From Azolla caroliniana (lineage: Eukaryota > Polypodiophyta), in assembly GCA_043228905.1 (NCBI GenBank), contig JBHGNT010000008.1:15686001-15750000 (forward strand): 64,000 nucleotides of DNA, read 5' to 3'. Every line of letters begins with the position of its first letter. The first letter of the stretch is position 1. The position numbers and the translations under genes are program-made. Below, piece after piece: positions 57,301 to 64,000 of this stretch. The notes beneath the pieces were generated by a model. It was not told the DNA's origin. It made no database searches and saw only the letters and a list, made by a program, of their open reading frames with translations.

Positions 57301-58085
57301 GGAGACATCCATCAAGCAAACTTGTGTACATAGGTTCCATGGATTGTGATATTGGCATTTCCATGGACACTAAAATGGCTAATCTAATATAACTACACGA
57401 GGCACACTTCATCTCACTCAAATATGAGGGACCCAACTCATTAATGCAACTCATTCACACACCCCATCACACTACTCATGGTTTAGCAACTCCTCCCCCA
57501 TCCTCATCATTATTTAGGAAGCATCGACTCACAATGTCTTCACGTGCTTCAACTCTACCAAGCTCCATCAACGCTTAATTGACCACTTCAATGTACAACA
57601 CGTTCTTCACCCTAAGTTGGACAAGGTGGGTGGCTCGATAACCTCTTGGATAACCCATATGCAACTCCAATCCTCCTTAGTGATCATACCTTCAAGGCAC
57701 CCGACCCGTTATCATAAATGCGACCCTCCTCGTTGGGGCTTGGACTTTGACCTAAATCACGGGATCATACTTTGATTTTGTGTTTAAGTACCCCTTTGAC
57801 ATGATTGATATTAGACGTGTCCACCTTTGTGCAAAACTTGGTCAACACCTTCGTCGCTTAACTCCTTACGTCGTACTTCATTGTCTATCACTTTTATGCC
57901 AATAACCCCTCACTCTTCATATGGTTCATAAAGCTCTTACAAGAGAAACGCATCACACTCATTCCCATATTTTGCCTCTACAAATATCTTTTTCCACCCA
58001 TACCCTCAAACACCAACAAATTGCCTACCTCCTTTGCCCATCATATTCCTTGCACTTCCAATCATGCACTACCTCTTTTTCCAGA
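57301..58085. other. Unassigned stretch
   Basis: C/A-rich plus strand with no recognised domain; upstream region of the AFG1-like gene. Confidence 0.4.
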
Positions 58086-58224
58086 GTCAGGGGTCTTGAG
58101 TTCTAGAGTTTTGGTCGGACATTCGGAATCGTATGAGAAGAGTTTGGTTGTTCATAATTGTTTGCACACAAGTGAGCACTCTGACTACTGAGTCTATTAA
58201 ACGCATATATGATCCAAAATATGA

Positions 58225-58310
58225 ACGAGAAAGAAGAGAAAGATATATTAACGTCTTCGAAGGCCAAAAATTGGCCCGTGAGACAATTGGTTTTACAACA
58301 AAATTGGGTG
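58225..58310 (+). repeat. R1 dispersed repeat fragment
   Basis: GAAAGATATATTAACGTCTT and GAAGGCCAAAAATTGGCCC match the R1 start. The fragment is short and is followed by A-rich sequence. Confidence 0.5.
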
Positions 58311-58376
58311 TTTACCCCAATGATAAAAAAAAATAAAAAAATAAAAAAAGAACTTAAGCTAAAATAAAATAAAAAT

Positions 58377-58378
<2 letters not shown>

Positions 58379-58426
<48 letters not shown>

Positions 58427-58522
58427 CTTGGGTTCGATTCCCACTCTCCACAATATCAATACATACATACATATTCTCTCTCTCTCTCTCTCTCTCTCAT
58501 TCTCTTTCTCTCTTTCTCTCTC
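58379..58522. repeat. (GA)n and (CT)n microsatellites upstream of the AFG1-like gene
   Basis: GA run 58379-58424 and CT-rich run 58475-58522 lie 95-240 bp before the ATG. Such pyrimidine tracts are common in plant core promoters and 5' leaders, so a regulatory role is possible but not shown. Confidence 0.8.
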
Positions 58523-58617
58523 CTCCCCTGTCAAGAGGATCTCTGCTTTCTCTGCGTTCTCTGTCTGCCTGTCTGTCTCCGCCATTGTTTTTATAGTATT
58601 CTTTGATCGTGTTGACC

Positions 58618-61600
58618 ATGAGAAGAGCTCGCCATCATGTTCTCACCTCCTCCTGCCGATGTAAATTCTTCTTCACACCTTCCGGCGTCGCCACAGATCA
58701 TCAACACCCATACCTCTCCCCCCCCCCTCCCCCTCACACAACCCACACCAGACTCTTTGATCCCTGCTCTCCAAAAATCCATCGCTTCATCAGCTCAGGT
58801 CATTATATATACACTTACACATGGATATTCTTTTCATAAATACATACACGCACACATAATATGCATATATATGTACATCTTCCAATAATCTTTGACACAC
58901 ACACACATATCTTCCCATTTTGTCGTCACACACATATCATACACACACATATCTACTCCTACATGTACATAGTTTTGATTTTCTTTCATGGTCTGTCTTT
59001 CCATCTTATTAAGACATCATCAATTCTGGTGGCATAATAGGATCTCGTCCAGCTCTTGTGAGTGAGCAGAGGGTGTACATCCCTGCAGATGGGGGAGATC
59101 ATCCACCTGGCCCTCTCTTTCAATACGAACGAAAGGTTGTGTCTGGCAACCTTATGGCTGGAGATCAAAACCAGGTAAATTTGAGTAATGCGCAATGGAT
59201 AGGAATCGTGGCTGGACATACCTGGAATCATGACTTTTTTTAATAGAGATACAGTTAAGCTGCATTTAAGTGTGGATGAGTTACATTAGTTGGGTATTTT
59301 AGTAATGGGTGAGAGATAAGATGGTTAGGTTTCATAGCAATCATTACTTTTCAGTGAAGACGAGTTAAAAGGTTTTTCCAGTAATAGTTAAAAGATGAGA
59401 TGTTTATAATTGAATAATAATCATTGTGATTTTACGACAGATGAATTGATGGATTTGTTTTTCTTTTGAGTAATAAAGGTTGAGAGAAGAGTGATTTAGA
59501 ATGGATTAGAATAATGACTTTTGCTTTTTTCTTTGAATGGAGATCAGTTAAGTCATTTGATTTTTTTGTGGATTGCATTATAGGTGGAATCATTAAGAGC
59601 TCTCCAGTCTATCTATGATCAACTTGTTGAGAATGCTACATCCATGAGTCTTGATGGTTCATCTCATGCTGTTGAGAGCAGGTGAATTCTTATGATATTG
59701 AACAATCATATTTATAGTTTGATTTAAATGTTAACGAAGAAAACTTAGATGCATCTAGTGCATATGGTATTCAAGTAAGTTTAGGCTTATGAAAGTTTTA
59801 AATGACTTCTCTTCCATCACGGTAAACTGCCCATTATCCAGCTGCAGAAGCTTTAGCAAGCTCATCAATATTTTTCGTCATTGTAGGTGCGTGAGTTTGC
59901 CAATTATCAAAAATTTGGTACCCTTATCTTTTCAGGGAACTCAGCTCTTATCCACCTTGGTGCTATACATTATAATAACACGTTTCCCTTTCTTGGCAAT
60001 CCAGTATGGGTCTCAAGGATCAATGATAGGAAGACTTTATTGGAGCCTTGTCATTTAATATTTATTTACTGTTTTCTTGCTGAGCTATAATTTTACATCC
60101 ATCCCTATCTTCAGGAATTCACTGGGAGATATGCAGCATCTCTGTCATCGTAAATTTTGATGGTTGATACAGTTTCCTTGTTTTAATTTTACAGTCTATG
60201 CCTTGGCTGCTTGAGTATGCTCATGAACCCCATGAATTTGCCCCGGATTTCATCCATTTATTTTTTATTCATCATGTGCTTAACTTGAATCTTACTGTCC
60301 CATCTCCTAACTCGTCAATGTTTACAAAAAGGAAATCCTCCATGGGCTCATTGCCCAAACTTTGATGTGAATAGTTGTTTGAGTGGTGTATTAGGAGCAA
60401 GGGTATATGATTTCTTGGTACACGTTAGCTAAGAAAAATAGTTAGTTCATAAGGAGAATCCCTCTTTGCAAACCCTTTGGTGCAATGTACCAATTCTAGT
60501 ATCTCATGCATCACTTGTTCAGGTCAAGGAGAAGATATTAGAAAGTGTTGAGGGGGCTGAGAAACAATGTGAACATGGGCATCAAATAAGACAAAGAAAA
60601 GGGAAGGGCAATGATCAACCTGAGAGAAGTAAAATAAAATGTCATATGAACATCTGCATTTGACCAAGATGACCTATGAAACAAAAGTTACAACCATCAT
60701 CTAATGTTTAAATTGTTAGATATAAGCTAAAGAAAAAAGAACCCTACAGCTGAACAAAAGCATTCAGAGACACTGTATGAGGTAGAAGCATTATTACTGG
60801 AGAGAATAACATGCCTCAAAAGTGGAAGGAGTTTTGTCAAGACAAAGTGTTATTTTTATTCCTCTTCTATGGCATGTTCTTATAATGAACTTATATATAT
60901 AAATTTTAGATTTTTACTTCCTCTTCCGGATTGCTTGAAATCAGGCAAGGAGTTATTTGATTGCCATTGTGGAACTGACGAGATTAAATGATTCCTAAAC
61001 CTGAGGAGCCAAGGCCGATCGGTGCATAGGTTTATGAAAATTTTGTGCCTTAAGCCACTTTAGCTCAGGCCGTATTTAGTCAATATAGGTTAGGTTAGTT
61101 GCTTTTAAAGTCACCTAAAGCTATATGTGAGTGGGCTAACATATGTTTTTAAAGAGGTGATGCTCTGCAGCATGATAGGACAAACCATTTTTGATAAAGA
61201 ACTCAAAATTCAGCTTCAAAACTGATGGTGAGTCACATTTGAGAGTGGGGAAATCTGCAGGTATTATAGTGGAATTCTCTATTTCCTACTATGTTGAGTG
61301 GAGAATACCTCGGAAGCTCCATGCAGGTTTTAGTTGCTAAAATAGGCTTGAAATGCTGGCTATGTTTTTAGGGTTTGGGCTCCATCGTATTATATCCTCT
61401 TCTATTAATTATCAGTAAAGAAATGCTGAAAGGGGTGTCAACTTCCTTGTGCATGAGCAATCTGGCTTCTTGATTTGAAATTAAGTGACAGTGTGTCCAA
61501 ACTCTCAAGGAGCTGTTCTTCATTTATACAAGATTCCTCATTGAAATTTGAGCTAAATTTCTCTCTTTGGTGTTTTACTGCCCTCTGGAATTTTGACATG

Positions 61601-64000
61601 CCAATTTCAATAATGGATATAGATATAGAGATCCTAGACCTAAGGGTATACAAAGGAGGATAGAGATCTGTGTGAATATATAACATCAGTGGGAGACTAG
61701 TGATGCTCATCAAGGTTGCTATCACCTCTGAGGTGGAATCATTTTGATGACTGGAATTTTCGGGATGTAGCAGACTAGTCCACATGTGCATACTAAATGC
61801 TCACTTCCATTTATATAAATTACTTACAGCTATCTATTTCTCTCTCTCTCTCTATGTGTGTGTGTGTGTGTTTGCATGCATAGAGTTATATACATATGTA
61901 TGTGTATATTTATGTCCACAAAGGCACCAACTTGCTGGCACAGGTACCCCGCTATATCTGCATACAGGATTGTTATTGCACTTGTCTTTTCTTATGCTTT
62001 TGGTAATAATATTGACTTCTGGTGTGTATTAATTTTAACAGTAAAACGTGAGCATATCAAAGAAACTACCATAAAACAACTAAATCTAGCATGAAGCCAT
62101 AGATTTACTAGAGATCAGTTATTGTCTGACAGGAAATTGCATCTAAGAATTTCTTGCTCAATGAAATAATATAAGACTCTATGTTCTTTAGCATACAAGT
62201 GGCAGGCATGTATTTTCTTGAAACAGGCAACGGAGCTGGTTCTGGAAGAGCTTTATATCTGGACATCAAAGCTCATTGGGGCCATCTGTTCGTGGACTTT
62301 ATCTGTATGGTGGAGTTGGAACTGGAAAAACCATGCTGATGGACCTTTTTTATGAAGAGCTGTAAGGAAATAAGTAGACAATCTCTTTTAGTTTAGTTGG
62401 GGTATGTACCCTTGTCGTCCACCTAATCCATTGCATGGCAGACCTGAAACATGGAGAAAAAGGAGGACACATTTTCATGATTTTATGCTGAATGTGCATA
62501 GTCGCCTACAAGTAAGAGAATCCTTGTTCTTTCATCATCTTTCCATTTATCTCATTAAGTGAGGAAGTCACATATCTCTCTCTACAATATTTCAGAAACA
62601 GAGGGTAATGGAAGATCCATTAGAAGTTGTAGCAGAGGAACTTGCGAAAGAATCTGTCCTACTATGCTTGGATGAGTTTATGGTATGTTTTCCTGGAGGT
62701 AATTTATCAAAGTTGCTCTTGTAGGACATACGGTTCTGATCTATTTGCTAGGCTTGAAGTTATTAGCTACCCTGCATAATCACAAATGATTGGGTAAATA
62801 TGATATTGAATAAGCGTGATAGTTTATAGTATATACCTTTTGTTATGAAGAAAATGTAAAGCTGGTCTAACCATTATTGAAAACGTCCCTAGCCTTCATA
62901 GGCAAAAGTTTATTAATGAAGAATTCATATTTCTCTGAGGATACTTTTTTATCTACCTTCACTTGGCTCCTCTTGATTGTTTAATGCTTTGCATATTATG
63001 AAACAACACAAAGAAAGTCTTAGTGCCAAACTTTGATGTATTAAAAGCATGCAGGCAGCATCTTTTATGCATAGTGTTTTACTGAGGATTGCTGGAATAC
63101 CCTGAATACAACGAAGCCATATGTTTTAAGTTTATTTCCAAAGATATGCATATTGCCTTGTTGTGTCACAGGTAACAGATGTTGCAGACGCCCTCATCTT
63201 GAACAGATTATTTGGGTATTTGTTCAGGAAAGGCACTGTAAGGAATCTTCTTAGTTGATATTCAGTTAATGAAGAAAACATTTCAGCACATTAGAATGTT
63301 TTCTTGTATTTTCGTGGTTCAGGTTCTGGTTACAACTTCAAACAGGCCGCCTGATAAGTTGTATGAAGGTGGCCTTCAGAGAGACTTGTTTTTACCATTC
63401 ATTGCTTTGCTAAAGGTATAGGTCTAACCTTCTCTTACCGTGGAAAACATCTTCGTTTGTGAATAATACAAGTTATGAAACTCTTTCGCTCTTACTATTG
63501 TAGGAACGTTGTGTTGTACATGCCATTGGTTCTTCCATTGATTACAGAAAACTGAATGCGGTAAGTTCTTGCGTACGTGCATTATTCGGAGCTTATGTTT
63601 AACAATAAGGAGTCAATAAGTTCAAAGATTGATCGATCGTGTGTTTGTGGACTGTCCCATGGCTTTAGACTTAGGGAATACCTATGCATGGTACATGATG
63701 CGCTAGCTGGCCTAAGTCTATGTATAAACCACGGCCATTAATTGATTGGTCAATATCTGGCGTCATTGACTCCATTAGTTCACACATATGCTTATAATAA
63801 TGTGTCTTTTTAGTTAATGAATGCAAGAAGAATCCTCGAACCTTACCAATCTGACACTCGTATATGATGCTGATAGTTTGAAGAAGGTTTCTACTTTTTT
63901 GGGCAAGGATCTTCTCAGTTACTCAGGGATAAGTTCCAGTTGATAACTGATGGTAACCTTGCGAAGCCAACATCAGTAGAGGTTGTAATGGGGCGAAAGC
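58618..64000 (+). CDS. AFG1/LACE1-type mitochondrial AAA ATPase, 3' end outside window
   Basis: Predicted inner-membrane-associated AAA-family ATPase that acts in mitochondrial protein quality control in yeast and animals. Exons: 58618-58798, 59041-59174, 59584-59681, 62227-62361, 62442-62511, 62596-62682, 63172-63237, 63323-63415, 63504-63560, 63877-64000 and beyond. All junctions are GT-AG and phases agree, giving about 348 residues. Exon 1 encodes an Arg/Ser-rich, acid-poor N-terminus ([19 protein letters not shown]) typical of a mitochondrial presequence. Then come [15 protein letters not shown]; Walker A in [19 protein letters not shown]; Walker B in LLCLDEF; sensor-1-like [20 protein letters not shown]; and IDYRKLNA. 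The window edge cuts after [11 protein letters not shown] 58618 is the first in frame. Intron 3 is about 2.5 kb, with no transposon recognised in it. Confidence 0.94.

Noticed and set aside
61784-62094. Plus-strand ORFs near 61.8-62.1 kb
   Set aside because: They lie in AFG1 intron 3, are built on (CT)n and (TG)n sequence, and show no domain.
1-64000. tRNA, rRNA or other structured RNA genes
   Set aside because: No convincing cloverleaf or conserved rRNA stretch was noticed by eye; a tRNAscan-SE and Rfam run would be needed to exclude them.

Overview
The window is nuclear DNA of a land plant with a large, repeat-rich genome. The evidence is many small phase-consistent exons with GT-AG introns, Ty1/copia, Ty3/gypsy and L1-like LINE remnants, a PLS-type PPR fragment and a tandem satellite. 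A fern or another non-seed plant is my inference; I cannot confirm a species. Only three genes look like ordinary host genes, and two of them run off the window.

Layout. Positions 1-21.6 kb (minus strand) hold 21 coding exons of a plasma-membrane-type (P2B) Ca2+-ATPase whose 3' end lies beyond base 1. Its introns are packed with LINE pieces, an unnamed dispersed repeat called R1 here, two solo LTRs of copia family B, and a copia gag-protease relic. At 22.5-23.1 kb a TATA-containing segment is tandemly duplicated. At 24.06-25.52 kb (minus) lies a spliced DNA N4/N6-type amino-methyltransferase gene or gene relic, unusual for a plant.

From 25.9 to 34.8 kb the DNA is tandem-repeat country: (CT)n, a ~150-175 bp repeat, then a 4.3 kb satellite of ~167 bp dimeric units with an internally inverted block and a perfect 47-bp dyad. 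The satellite abuts a 5'-truncated copia family A end. Next come a self-complementary TAGCTAATTAGCTA minisatellite and a RING-like gene fragment.

From 35.7 to 44.1 kb there is a decayed coiled-coil ORF, then a family A copia relic into which a family B copia (37452-42419, TSD AAAGG, minus strand) has inserted. From 44.1 to 45.8 kb there is PPR-derived sequence, part of it amplified as 88-bp repeats. Positions 46424-51920 hold a complete family A copia element (5-bp TSD ATACA, two LTRs, PBS, PPT, one 1373-aa gag-pol ORF). Positions 52.3-54.4 kb hold a DUF4283/zinc-knuckle pseudogene, and 56.1-57.3 kb a Ty3/gypsy integrase pseudogene.

Positions 58618-64000 (plus strand) hold the first ten exons of a mitochondrial AFG1/LACE1-type AAA ATPase, continuing past the right edge.

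The Ca2+-ATPase, methyltransferase and AFG1 genes show no sign of acting together. Most of the window's structure is the result of transposition, nesting and tandem amplification.
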